Positions 25,063 to 37,042 of a stretch of 64,000 nt of DNA are shown piece by piece (the stretch's first letter is position 1; each line of letters starts with the position of its first letter). The DNA lies in contig NC_058520.1 in the NCBI RefSeq assembly GCF_904849725.1, positions 540,980,583 to 541,044,582 of the forward strand. The letters run 5' to 3'. A model generated the notes under the pieces. The model was not told where the DNA came from, made no database searches, and saw nothing but the letters and a program-made list of their open reading frames with translations. The position numbers were made by a program, and so were the translations under genes. The DNA is from Hordeum vulgare subsp. vulgare (Eukaryota; Streptophyta; Magnoliopsida; Poales; Poaceae).

Positions 25063-25983
25063 ATGTGTGTTAGCATGTCACCACATAAATTATTTGTGTT
25101 ATCATTTATCTACTCGAGGACGAGCAGAAATTAAGCTTGGGGATGTTGATACGTCCCTAACGTATCTATAATTTCTGCTTGTTCCATGATCTTTTGGTGA
25201 CATTGTTATATGTTTTGCTAAACTTTCATATCATTTTACACATATTTTGACTAACCTACTAACTCAGTGCACCCAGTGCCAGTTTCTGTGTGTTGATCTC
25301 TTTTTTTGCACGGGCTTTTACCCAGTTTTTCGAAGCCCGAAAAATCCCGAGAAAAATATATAAAAATCAGCATTCCGGAAGCTTCCAGGTCACCGAAGGG
25401 GGCGAGAGGGGTTCCAGGGGCCGCCCAGGCGACATGTGGGCGTCGTTCACCCCTAGGTCGCGCCAAGAAGCCACCTGTGTGGGGCCCATGCCCTCTGGTG
25501 CTCTCCTTTTGCCTATATTTACCCATCGACGAGGAAACCCCTATACAACATCCAGAATCGTGAATTTCTCCATCGTTCCACTGCCGCAGCGCTTCCAAGA
25601 TTGGGAGTGTCAGGAGACCTCTTCCCGGCACCCTGCCGGAGGTAGGATTGACCTCCAGGAGCTTCTCCACCGCCATGGATGCTTCCCGGACCTGCTGTGA
25701 GTAGTCCTCCTTTGACCATGAGTCCATGACCAGTAGCTATGTGATGTCTTCTCTCCAATCTTGTGCTTCAATGGTTAGTCCTTGTGTGCTACCCTACATG
25801 ATCAAGGCATCTATGTAATTCTCTTGCTATTGCTATCCTCGGTTTGTTGGGATCCGATGGATTATGAGATTATGTTCATATTATTATGAGTTATATATTT
25901 GATTATCCTTTTAAATTATGTTCCTTAGTGATTCATGCATGTTCTCTATTGCTATTTATTGCTTTGGCCGAGTGGTGATGAGA
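25063..25983 (+). mobile_element. Gypsy piece A, 3' internal end and truncated LTR
   Basis: After the Copia insertion the internal region ends in the purine tract AAGCTTGGGGATGT. The LTR starts at 25147 (TGATACGTCCC). It matches the LTR of the minus-strand piece until about 25983 and is then cut and joined, head to head, to the leader of that piece. GC-rich 25390-25520 gives false ORFs. Confidence 0.75.
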
Positions 25984-26144
25984 GAATGTATATACTTCTC
26001 GCCCCCTCGTTGGTTACCCCAAGTGCAAGGTTGAGATGTAGTCAGCATCAAGTTTCCCTTACACGGAGACTGTAAGGTTTACTGAACTAGGAGGACTCCA
26101 AGGTTCAACAAGTAGGTGTCCGCTGCTCTGGCGCTTACAAAGGA

Positions 26145-29100
26145 CATGGACCTGCACACACAACAAATAATTTTGCTCCCAGCGAGTACAGAGAGGTTGT
26201 CAATCCCTCTGGTATTGTAGTTTGCAAAGGATCAAAACACAAGCGGGAATAATAATGGTGATTGCAACCGGAAGGTAAATAAGCAGCAAATAGTGGAGGT
26301 GTAAATAGTGGTGGAAATATGGACCGGAGTCTCATGATGTTCACTAGTGATGTCTCTGTCCCAAAAGACAATAAAAAACTATGCGAGGTAAACAAATTAT
26401 AGATAGGCAATTGACAGAATTATAAATGCAGCGCAATGCTAATCATGCTCCTTGATTGTTTGAGGCTCAAAAGTAATGGGAAGTACGCCAAGACAAGTAG
26501 ACCGTTTATTCATCAGCATCCACTTACTAATCATCCACCTTGAGATATCTATCCAGAACATCTTACCGGTATTAAGTTGCGAGTTCCAACCAAGGTGTAA
26601 ACTCGAAGCAACGGACAACTGCATTAACGAACTATGCGTAACGTAAACAATACTTGCAACCGCGGTCACAAGAACCGTTGTTTTCTCCCTCGTGGCAACA
26701 GCACATCCCCTAGTCTCATGTTTCTGTCACTCAAGCTAGACATCACGGGGCATGAACCCACAATCATGCATAACACTCCCTCTTGGAGTTACAATCTACT
26801 ACTCAGCCAAAGCAATAAAAGGTAACGGAGAACATGCATGAATCACTAAGAACATAATATAAAAGGAGAACCAAATATATAACTCATAACAATCTGAACA
26901 TAATCTCATAATCCATCGGATGCCATCAAACTCAACATAGCAATAGCAAGATGATTACATATATGCCTTGATCATGTAGGGCAGCTCACAAGGACTAACC
27001 ATTGAAGCATAAGATTGTAGAGAATATATCAGATAGCTACTAGTCATGGACTCATGGTCCAAGGAGGACTACCCACGGCACGCCCGGGAAGCATCCATGG
27101 TGGTGGAGAAGCTCCCGGAGATCAATCTTCCCTCCGACAGGGTGCCGGGAAGAGGTCTTCTGACGCTCCCGATCTCGAAAGCGCTGCGGCGGTGGAACGA
27201 TGGAGGAATTCACGATTCTGGATACAATACGAGGGTTTTCCATCGGAAGGGTAAATATAGGTCAAAGGAGGGCGTTAGAGGAGGTAGCCCCCGTCGAGGC
27301 GACCTGGTGGCGCGGCCAGGGGCCAGGCCGCGCAGGGAGGCCGCCTGGGCAGGCCCTGGCCCCCCTCTGGCCCATCTTTAGTGATCCTGGAGTTCCCGTC
27401 ATGCTAATTTTTATATATTTTTCTTAGGATCTTTGGGACTCAGGAAAATTGGGTAAAAGTGTTGGAATTATGCCCTAGAGGCAATAATAAATATAGTTAT
27501 TATTATAATTCCTGTATCAAGATAATAGTTTATTATCCATGCTATAATTGTATTGAATGAAGACTCATTTACATGTGTAGATATATAGACAAAACACCAT
27601 CCCTAGCATGCCTCTAGTTGGCTAGCCAGTTGATCGATGATGGTCAGTGTCTTCTGATTATGAACAAGGTGTTGTTGCTTGATAACTGGATCACGTCATT
27701 AGGAGAATCACGTGATGGACTAGACCCAAACTAGTAGACGTAGCATGTTGATCGTGTCATTTTGTTGCTACTGTTTTCTGCGTGTCAAGTATTTATTCCT
27801 ATGACCATGAGATCATATAACTCACTGACACCGGAGGAATGCTTTGTGTGTATCAAACGTCGCAACGTAACTGGGTGACTATAAAGATGCTCTACAGGTA
27901 TCTCCGAAGGTGTTGGTTGAGTTAGTATGGATCAAGACTGGGATTTGTCACTCCGTGTGACGGAGAGGTATCTCAGGGCCCACTCGGTAATACAACATCA
28001 CACACAAGCCTTGCAAGCAATGTAACTTAGTGTAAGTTGCGGGATCTTGTATTACGGAATGAATAAAGAGACTTACCGGTAAACGAGATTGAAATAGGTA
28101 TGCGGATACTGACGATCGAATCTCGGGCAAGTAACATACCGAAGGACAAAGGGAATGACATACGGGATTATACGAATCCTTGGCACTGAGGTTCAAACGA
28201 TAAGATCTTCGTAGAATATGTAGGATCCAATATGGGCATCCAGGTCCCACTATTGGATATTGACCGAGGAGTCTCTAGGGTCATGTCTACATAGTTCTCG
28301 AACCCGCAGGGTCTGCACACTTAAGGTTCGACGTTGTTTTATGCGTATTTGAGTTATATGGTTGGTTACCGAATGTTGTTCGGAGTCCCGGATGAGATCA
28401 CGGACGTCACGAAGGTTTCCGGAATGGTCCGGAAACGAAGATTGATATATAGGATGACCTCATTTGATTACCGGAAGGTTTTCGGAGTTACCGGGAATGT
28501 ACCGGGAATGACGAATGGGTTCCGGGAGTTCACCGGGGGGGCAACCCACCCCGGGGAAGCCCATAGGCCTTGGGGGAGACACACCAGCCCTTAGTGGGCT
28601 GGTGGGACATCCCACAAGTGCCCTATGCGCCAAGGAGAAGAAAATCAAGAGAGAAAGAAAAAAAAGGAGGAGGTGGGAAGGAAGGGGGACTCCCTCCCAC
28701 CAAACCTAGTCCAACTCGGTTTGGGGGGGAGAGTCCTCTCCCTTGGACTCGGCCGACCCCCTTGGGGCTTCTTGAGCCCCAAGGCAAGGCCCCCTCCCTC
28801 CCACCTATATATACGGAGGTTTTAAGGCTGATTTGAGACGACTTTTCCACGGCAGCCCGACCACATACCTCCACGGTTTTTCCTCTAGATCGCGTTTCTG
28901 CGGAGCTCGGGCAGAGCCCTACTGAGACAAGGTCATCACCAACCTCCGGAGCGCTGTCACGCTGCCGGAGAACTCTTCTACCTCTCCGTATCTCTTACTG
29001 GATCAAGAAGGCCGAGATCATCGTCGAGCTGTACGTGTGCTGAACGCGGAGGTGCCGTCCGTTCGGTACTATATCGTGGGACTGATCGCGGGATTGTTCG

Positions 29101-29452
29101 CGGGGCGGATCGAGGGACGTGAGGACGTTCCACTACATCAACCGCGTTCTCTAACGCTTCTGCTGTACGGTCTACGAGGGTACGTAGATCACTCATCCCC
29201 TCTCGTAGATGGACATCACCATGATAGGTCTTCGTGCGCGTAGGAAAATTTTTGTTTCCCATGCGACGTTCCCCAACAAAAAGTCCCTGCAAAAAAAGAC
29301 ATCAGCAGACAGAAACTGGCACTGGGTGCACTGAGTTAGTAGGTTAGTCCAAATATGCGTAAAATGATATAAAAGTGTTGCAAAATATATAACAATGTCA
29401 CCTAAAATATCATGTAACAAGCAGAAATTATAGATACGTTAGGGACGTATCA
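26145..29452 (-). repeat. LTR of Gypsy piece B (interrupted by a solo LTR)
   Basis: It is bounded on the right by GACGTATCA and a reversed polypurine tract (29453-29465). Without the 1.8-kb nested solo LTR it is about 1.5 kb. The left end is approximate; no paired LTR is complete enough to fix it. Confidence 0.65.
27455..29283 (+). mobile_element. Solo LTR, BARE1/WIS-like, TSD AAAAG
   Basis: The LTR is 27460-29278 (1819 bp), TGTTGGAATTATGCCC...CCCCAACA, with the perfect 5-bp TSD AAAAG at 27455-27459 and 29279-29283. No internal sequence remains, which is the usual outcome of recombination between two LTRs of one element. The matching place in Gypsy piece A (about 25300-25325) is uninterrupted. 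TATA box at 28806-28813. Confidence 0.97.
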
Positions 29453-32321
29453 ACATCCCCAAGCTTAATTCATGCTCGTCCTCGAGTAGGTAAATGGTAA
29501 CAGAAATAATTTCTGTGGTGACATGCTATCACACATATAAGAACTATAAAGTAAAGCAAGCAAGATATGCAATTCAAGTCAAGACAATAACCAGCAAGAG
29601 TCTATATCTAGTATTGAAAATAGCAAAGTAAGAACATAAAGGTGCAAGAGCTCTCGCTGTCCGTGATTCTAATGTCTCCAAATGGTGTTTGCATGCAAGA
29701 AGTGGGAGATGGGTTGAGAGTAAAAATATATATTTTTAATTGAGAACTCAACCTACTAAAGTTTCACACTTGGTCTCCTTCAAAATCTTATTTTGACTCA
29801 TCCCTAGACCACTAGTCAGGTAAAAGTCAAAATTATCCTCTCCCTTTCGACTTTGAGCACTCATGCAATGGATGAGCGTAATCAAGATATATTGGCACTT
29901 AGGATGGCTAATAGAATAATGATGGGGAAGGAAGACAAAAGGAAGTGTGAAAGGCTCACATCAATGAGGACAATCATAGGTGAGATAAATCCAAATGATA
30001 GGTATGATGCGAGGAGTAGGGATTGCCATGCAACAGATGCACATATGAGCTATGGTAAGCTCTCCAATGGAACTAGTGGGGGTGCATCCAACTTGCTTGC
30101 TCATGAAGACCTAGAGATCATTTGAGGAGGCTCGTCATTGGAATATACAAGCCAAGTTCTATAGTGTAAAGGTCCCCACATAGTTATGCATGAATGATAA
30201 TCTCCATGGAGCACAAATATAACAATGGAGTACGAGTGTGGATCTTTCAAAAGGAATAGTAGTGTTGCTCCCTTCTCTTTTTTTTCTTCTTTTTTTATTT
30301 TTTTATTTTCCGTGTCCTCTTTGGCTCTTTCTATTTAGACCTCATTTGTCCTCTTTGGGATCTTTTCATTTTGTCCTATTTGGGATCTTTTCCTCACTTA
30401 AGGGAAACACTCTATTTTTTTACAAGAATAGAAAGAAAAATCTTCACACTTTATAAGAAGTACTCAAGATAAAGAACAATGAAACTATCATGATGTATGC
30501 AAATGTATGCCTCTGCTAGTGTAGCAGGATATGCAATGATACTAGCGCGTCATGTAGCAATAATAATAAGGGCAAAGCCCAACTAACAAGCGGCTCCTCG
30601 ACCAAGCAAAAGCATGTATGACATGAAGATCAAGTCATGAGATGGTGGATGTTGCATGGCAATGTATCTCGGAAAGGCCATGGAAATGCCGTAATAGGTA
30701 GGTATGGTGATTGTTTTGAGGAAGGATATAGTGAGGCTTATTTTTGACAGAGCGTATCATGTCAAGGGTTTGGATGCACCGATGAAGTTTGCACCAACTC
30801 TCAAGATGAGAAAGGGCAATGCACGGTACCGAAGAGGCTAGAAAAATATGGATGGTGGAAGTGCCAATAATTGAATACTCACATTAGTCCTAAGAACTCA
30901 TGCACCTATTATCGGTAACTCTCTGTCTAGTCAGGAAATTCACAAAGAGACAAGCACCCAAAGGAGGAGTGTTTGGTTATCCTTGCGCATCCTTGACCCA
31001 TGGTAACGTGAGGGTACTCTATATATTCCAACACCTCCAGAGGTTAGCGATCCATTTAATAGCTAGATTTCTCAACTAATTTTTTAGTTTTTGAAAAACA
31101 CATGGATTTCCCAAAATACGACACCTATCACTAATAGGCTCAAGCTTTCGGCACCAATAGTCCAAACATTACTCAAATCTATACCTCAAAACTATTGCAA
31201 GTTACTACTATGCTTAAATAGCAACCTCAATTACCTACTCATGCAAGATACACAACTCAGTGCAACAGGCCAACTCTCTAAACAAGATAGTTCAAGAGAG
31301 TTTCAAAATCAACCTAAATAAATAAATAGCGCTTAAAAGATAAGCATGAAAACTAAGAGCTAAGCATGTCAACACCTATGGAAAGATATAGAACACACAA
31401 AAAGGATAAACATGAAAACTCATGTTGTGTTCTATGTTGGAGTGAAGCGTGCTTATCTCCCAAGCAAAGGAGGCTAGCATCCAACTTGTTACGAACAACA
31501 AGAAAAACTAAAACAAACTAAAAAGTAAAGAGAGAGACGCTCCAACCTTAGCACATAACATATGAAGTGATAAAAATATAGCATGGAGAAGGACGAACTA
31601 ATGATTGTTGATGGAGAAGGGGATGCACGAGGGCATCCCCAAGATTAGATGCTTGAGTCTCCTTGAAAATTTCTTGGGGTGCATGGGAGCATCCCCAAGC
31701 TTGAGCGCTTGACACTCCTCGATCTTCTTTCATCATCTTCCATCGCATACCTGAAAACTCGCTTCATACGCAACTCATCATAAGCTGATTAGAGTGGTTA
31801 GTTCCCTTAATAAAATAATTAAATATCTACTGGAAATAATATTTTCAGGAAGATTTTCTATTTCTCAAGATTGCCAAAAGGTTTTTGCAAAGAAAAAGGA
31901 AGCTTAAGCTTTGCAAAACAATGAAAACGCAAAGCAGGGCAGAATCTGGGAAAAACACACAAGCATGTAATAAATAATTTTATCCATAGCCCCCCAACCC
32001 CCTTGTATATCCTAACCTCTACTTGTACATATAACTCTTGGATATGGGAATAAAAGAAAAAAGGTTGTGGGGTGTTTTCCCTACAGTAGCCGGTCAAAAA
32101 AATAATTTTTTCGAGGCACTTCTGCAACTCAAATAAAAAACCTCAGAACTGACGTGAGAAATACAATTATATAGAACATATTGTCAACAAAAAATTCAGA
32201 TCAAAAAGATGATCTGGTCATTCTAGGCAAATTTTTCTATCACGCAGACAGAATCTGTTTCTAGACAACATGTCACATTTTTTGCACTTTCTTGCAATCG
32301 GAGGCTAAAACTTGGCACAAG

Positions 32322-34460
32322 TGTAACGACCAAACCTCGAAGGATTTGAGTCTTTTTGCTTTACTGTGCTAATCCCTGGATCGATTCACTAGCGCACACA
32401 ATATAGATGAATACCAGAATAACAAGCGCATCGTTTATTACAACGTATGATCCAAAATTCATAATGTATAGCAATCTGTATAGCACCTAGCTAGCTTTAT
32501 TCTATCAGACAGCGGAAAAGTAGCAGAATAATAACGATGAGTCCCATCATAGCCCACTGTCGATGTTGAGTGAAGACTCACGACCCTAACGGTACCTTAC
32601 TCCTCGTCTGAACATCCTGCAACATGATACATTGCAGCCATATAGGTCAATACTTTGAATGTATTGACAAGTTATACAGGAATAATAATAAGCAGACCTA
32701 CATGTACATGCATAGTATAACAAAAGAAGGCTGATGGTTATTTTGCAGAAAGCTGATTTTATCCTCATAGCTACCTAATAGTCAAGTTTTTATTTGTTTA
32801 CTACAATTAACTCACATATGGTTGAATTGGCATCTCCAACTCCAACCTATTACCTTTATTAAGTTTCCCACCAAATTTTATTACGTGTCTCATCTGTCAA
32901 GACCATCCAACAACTGTAATGGCCTAGCTGCTCAAAATTGTCCATAACAGGGGACACGACTAATCATGATTAGTTTGTACACTCTGCAGAGGTTAGTACG
33001 CTCTACCCACTGGACCCAACCCGAAGATTGAGAGGAAATCTGTCAGAAGCAGTCACCTAGTCCCACAGGAGGCCCATCCCAACTATCATAACTACATCTG
33101 CTAGCACATCCGCGTAAGGTTTCCACAATTGATCAACTAAGCCAGAGCCCATATAGCCAGTGGTCGCACAAGGAAGCTACTAGTCACTAAGTTTGTTTGA
33201 TCTTTTTGAACCTGAGCGGCATTCCACTTACATTCAGAGGGTTGAAACAATTATGTTCTTGAAACCACCCAGCAATACCATATCCGCCCCAAGATGTATT
33301 ATATCCTTAATTACTATTCAATTTATTTTGTAGTAATCCTCACATAAACTCAGTGAATACATGAACCAATCCCCGTCTACATAGCATAGCAAATACAAAT
33401 ACCACGATCTTCAATGACGAGGGGATATAGCTCAATAGCATAGCATAATAATAATATTCCTATACATGCATAAATTTATAGTGTGATATAATACTACATG
33501 GATAGAAAAATAATAGGTGAATGATGATCAATATGTAACTTGCCTTGATTCTGGTTCAAAAAGTCACACTCCTGACAATAATTTGCGTCGTACTCCACGC
33601 AATCTGTACGTTGCAAACAATCACAACAATCAATCACCACATTCACATAACACCAAATAAAACCAACGACAAGAAAACAACTTTTAAAAAACCAAAACAA
33701 AAATAGCATGGTAGCAGGTGTAAAATCATCTACATGCTGATTCGATCATAACGCAAAAATAGTTTGGATGATCGGTTTACAAAATATGGCCTCCGATAGG
33801 TTTAATCTAAATCTGGTCGAACTCAAAAATTAATATTGTTAAACCTGAAAACTATTTGTTCTATCATGCTCTACTCATCAATACGAGATCACATGAAAAA
33901 GAATTTCCTGATTCAGAGTTACGAGTAAAAAGGTAAACACGTTTGAAAATTATACCGAAAATCAGACCAACCTTAAAACAGACCAAAAACAGATTTAATT
34001 CGTCATGTAGCAGTTCATCAGATTCGTTGAATCGGATCGTGCGTTCTCACCACGAACAGCGGGGGAAAACAGAACGGTCTCGGTGTGGCTCCTCTAGTGG
34101 TGCTTCTCCGGTGACTGTCAGACGAACTCCGGCGACGTACGCAAACTCCGGTGAACGGCTCCGCGAACTCCGGCGAACGGGCGGACGAACTCCAGCGAGA
34201 TAGTGGTGTCAGGCGAACGATGGGGTGGTAGATTGAATCGGGGCAGGGAAAAATGAAACGAGCCAGGGTCTCGGGCTCCTGGTGCCTTTTTCTGCTCGCG
34301 GTAGTTGTCCAGGGCGCACACGAAATGGTGTCACTCTCGGGATAGGAGATCCCTGGCGAGGCGAAGCTAGCCTGGGGCTCGGGCCACTTGGCGCTGCGAA
34401 TCGCTGGCGTTGACCGAGGCGAGGTGGGACTCGGTCGCTGGCTAGATGTTTTTTTTAACA
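32322..34460 (-). repeat. Long LTR fragment related to 1-2938
   Basis: It begins at 32322 with TGTAACGACCAAACC (the end of the LTR if read on the minus strand, as inferred for the first copy). About 32970-33260 matches the start of the window. The GC-rich part 34018-34450 makes Ser/Pro-rich frames that I do not accept as genes. The right side fades into AT-rich DNA near 34460 without a clear terminus, so it is truncated. Confidence 0.55.
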
Positions 34461-34544
34461 AAACAGATTCGAAAAAATACTAAATAATAAATAAATATAT
34501 ATTTATATTTTCTAGTTAAATAAAATATCAGAAAATAATACTAA

Positions 34545-34821
34545 TCTATACCTAATAATAAAGCGGCTATTGTTTCTGTCGGAAAACCCACCACGTCATT
34601 TTTATAAAAAAAAACCCTGTAATTTTTGTTATTCAACTCGCGCTTCAATTTCTCATTATGGTGGAATTAACAATGGACGGATTGATTTTTCAACAAAATA
34701 GGATAGGACTAACTACATTAGTTAGTTAGTTTATTATTTTAATAAATCAAAATAATTATAAAAAGATTAAAAGCGTGTGGTATTTTTTTCTCCCGTTGCA
34801 ACGCACGGGCTATTTTGCTAG
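34545..34821 (+). mobile_element. Small non-autonomous Helitron
   Basis: It starts TCTATACCTAATAATAAAG directly after an A and ends CCCGTTGCAACGCACGGG, a spacer, then CTAG followed by T. This is the TC...CTAG structure with a near-terminal hairpin and A/T target of plant Helitrons. At 277 bp it has no Rep/helicase gene and relies on other copies. No TSD is expected for this class. Confidence 0.8.
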
Positions 34822-34946
34822 TAATATATATATATATATACCATGTGGTACATGAAGAGCGGGAATACGTACTCCCTAGAGTACATAGCCATTTTCCTAT
34901 ATATATATTTTTTTTTATATATATATTCTCTCTCTATATATATGGG
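34822..34946. repeat. AT and CT microsatellites
   Basis: (TA)n at 34824-34840, then TATATATATTTTTTTTTATATATATA and CT/TA tracts to about 34945. Simple sequence only. Confidence 0.8.
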
Positions 34947-35033
34947 CCTATTTTTCAACTTTGTCCTAGGGCCCCGCAAAAAATAGAGCTGGTCCTGAGT
35001 ATACTCCTGAATTCTGGAAAAGCACACGTAGAA

Positions 35034-35938
35034 TAGAAATTACGAAAAAGTCCAAAACAAACCTTGAAGTTATAGACGAAAGCTAAATCAAACCCTGAAC
35101 TTTGAATCCCTGAAATTGGCACTCCGAACTTGTAATCCCGGTCCATTTTAAACCCTAGGTCCGTTTGGCACACCGGGATTCTGGCAATACCACAATCCCG
35201 ACCAGGATAACCTCATAGACTCCTACTCTCATAGACAGAAATTGGACAGGCCCACTAACAAAAAAAATTACGAAGTTTAAAAAAGTTCGCGCATTTTAAA
35301 AATTGTTCAGAAGTTAAAAATATTTATATTTTCTATTTTTGTCATAAATTCTATGTCTTTTTTGTTTCAAAAAAATGTTTGTTTTTTTTAATTCTATTCG
35401 TATTTTTAGTTCTATTTGTATTGGTCCAACATGTATTTATAAATTTGTAGGAGCATAATACTAGCCCCAAACATTCAACGTTTATTGTTATTTATACCTC
35501 AAATATATATATATATATCAATTTTATAAAAAAATTATTGTTATTTATAAAATATTAAATATTTATTTAGAAAAATATTACCATGTATTTTTTTGTAAGA
35601 TGTACTTTTAAAATGTATATAATGTGTTGAAAAATATTGGAAGTTTATCAAAAAATATACATATGTATGTTAAAAATACATTGGATACTAAAAAAATACA
35701 CATGTGGAAAAGCAAAAAGAAAATGAAAAAAAAATCCAGAGCAGAGGGTGCGCGCATGCGCAACTGCGCTAACGGGCACGGCCCAATTCAACAAATCCCC
35801 GCTAAGTTCTGTCAAGGTTTAAAATAGACCGGGATCAATAAGTTCGGTGTGCCGATTTCAGTGATTTGAAGTTTAGGGTTTGGTTAATGTTTCGTCTACA
35901 ACTTTAAGGTTTATTTTGGACTTTTTTCTAGAAATTAC
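35034..35938. mobile_element. Non-autonomous Mutator-like element, 10-bp TSD
   Basis: Element 35044-35928 (885 bp) has terminal inverted repeats of about 120 bp (GAAAAAGTCCAAAACAAACC at left, its complement at right), flanked by the perfect direct repeat TAGAAATTAC at 35034-35043 and 35929-35938. Internal DNA is AT-rich with no ORF worth reporting. The repeat design (CCCTGAACTTTGAATCCCTG then AATCCCGG) resembles that of the 5.1-kb element at 44514-49601, so the two are related. Confidence 0.88.
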
Positions 35939-36105
35939 ATAATGGCTGGCCGTGATCGTGCTCACCGATCGACCAGAGAAGAGAAATCCTGGATTCTGGA
36001 GTCCCTCTCCGTGACCGTGTGACTGACGACCACATTTGTGTTGTGCTGCTCTCTCATTGTCGGCATGCTATCTCGTACTGCAGACGTCCCATTGGCCCTG
36101 GATTT

Positions 36106-36880
36106 TTAGGCCCTGTTTGTTTCAAAAGTCCCGGGACTTTTTTTAGTCCCAACTTAAAAGTCCCTAGTCCCTACCCGTTTGTTTCCAGGGACTAAAGAGG
36201 GACTAAAGGTCATTAAATGACATGTAAAAAGACTATGTTGTCCTTGGGGAGCAGCTTCCCCGCCCTTCGTTCCGCTTCACCGCCCCCGCGCCTCCGCCGC
36301 CCAGCACCTGCAGGGCCTCCCGTTTCGTCAAGGAGAGGAAGGGGTCGGGTCAAGGAAGGGAGAGAGAGACCGGCGGCGCACACGCACCTGGGAGACGCGG
36401 GACCGCAGGTCGGAGAGGAGGCCGCCGACGGCGGCGGCGTTGCGCGCGTAGACGTCGGAGGAGGAGGAGGCCGCCGCCGAGGAGCGGTAGGCTGCGGCGG
36501 CGCGGGCGCTGCCTGGGCAGAGCCGAGGGAACTGGCGGCGGCGGCTGGTGGGGGCGCGAGGGAACTGGCGGCGGCGGCGGCGGCGGCTGGTGGGGGCGTG
36601 AGGGAACTGGCGGCGGCGGCTGGTGGGGGCGCGAGGGAACTGGCGGCGGCGGCGGCGGCGGCGGGCGAGGTGGGAGACGCGAGCGGGAGGGCGATGCGAT
36701 GCGGGGGCAGGGTAGGAAAAAGTCCCAAAAAGTCCCTCCCATAGGTACTTTTCCAAATAATCCCAAACAGTCCATTTTAGTCCCTAAAAGTCCCTTCTGT
36801 TTGTTTCACATGGGACTTTTTAAGACTTTTTTTTAGTCCCTACAATAAAAAAAAAGTCCGTGGAAACAAACACCCCCTTA
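36106..36880. mobile_element. Harbinger-like element with TTA TSD
   Basis: Element 36109-36877 (769 bp) begins GGCCCTGTTTGTTTC and ends GAAACAAACACCCCC, short imperfect inverted repeats, flanked by TTA at 36106-36108 and 36878-36880. The subterminal parts repeat AGTCCC/GGGACT motifs. The middle (36240-36710) is very GC-rich with GGCGGC arrays. The Pro/Ala frames there are composition artefacts, although one minus-strand stretch (about 36500-36395) reads like a captured exon ending at a GT donor. It ends 165 bases before the start codon of the next gene. Confidence 0.75.
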
Positions 36881-37042
36881 TACGCCACACGGAATCTCGT
36901 CGTCGTCAGACGACTGAGCACTACAAAACGAAATATAGCTGACAAGGGCCACACCGCCGGAGCCGACCAGTCACCAACCAGGCACATCCGAGCCGGCAAA
37001 CACCAGCTTGCCATTCGCGCCACGACCACGACCCCTCTCGCC

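Larger units (their letters stand above)
25984..32321 (-). mobile_element. Gypsy piece B, inverted relative to piece A
   Basis: On the minus strand: 3' internal region (32321-29453), LTR starting at 29452 and ending about 26145, then about 160 bases that resemble the leader after a primer-binding site (the CTTGGGGTAACCAACGAG stretch). The LTR is therefore flanked by internal sequence on both sides. The solo Copia LTR 27460-29278 is nested inside. No pol or gag is visible; ORFs here are short and unsupported. Confidence 0.7.

Noticed and set aside
36213..36775. Overlapping Pro/Ala-rich frames on both strands
   Set aside because: They arise from GGCGGC arrays in the Harbinger-like element. All frames are open because AT is scarce.
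36109..36877. hAT interpretation of the element upstream of the condensation gene
   Set aside because: No 8-bp direct repeat at the ends. TTA on both sides and the end sequences fit Harbinger better.
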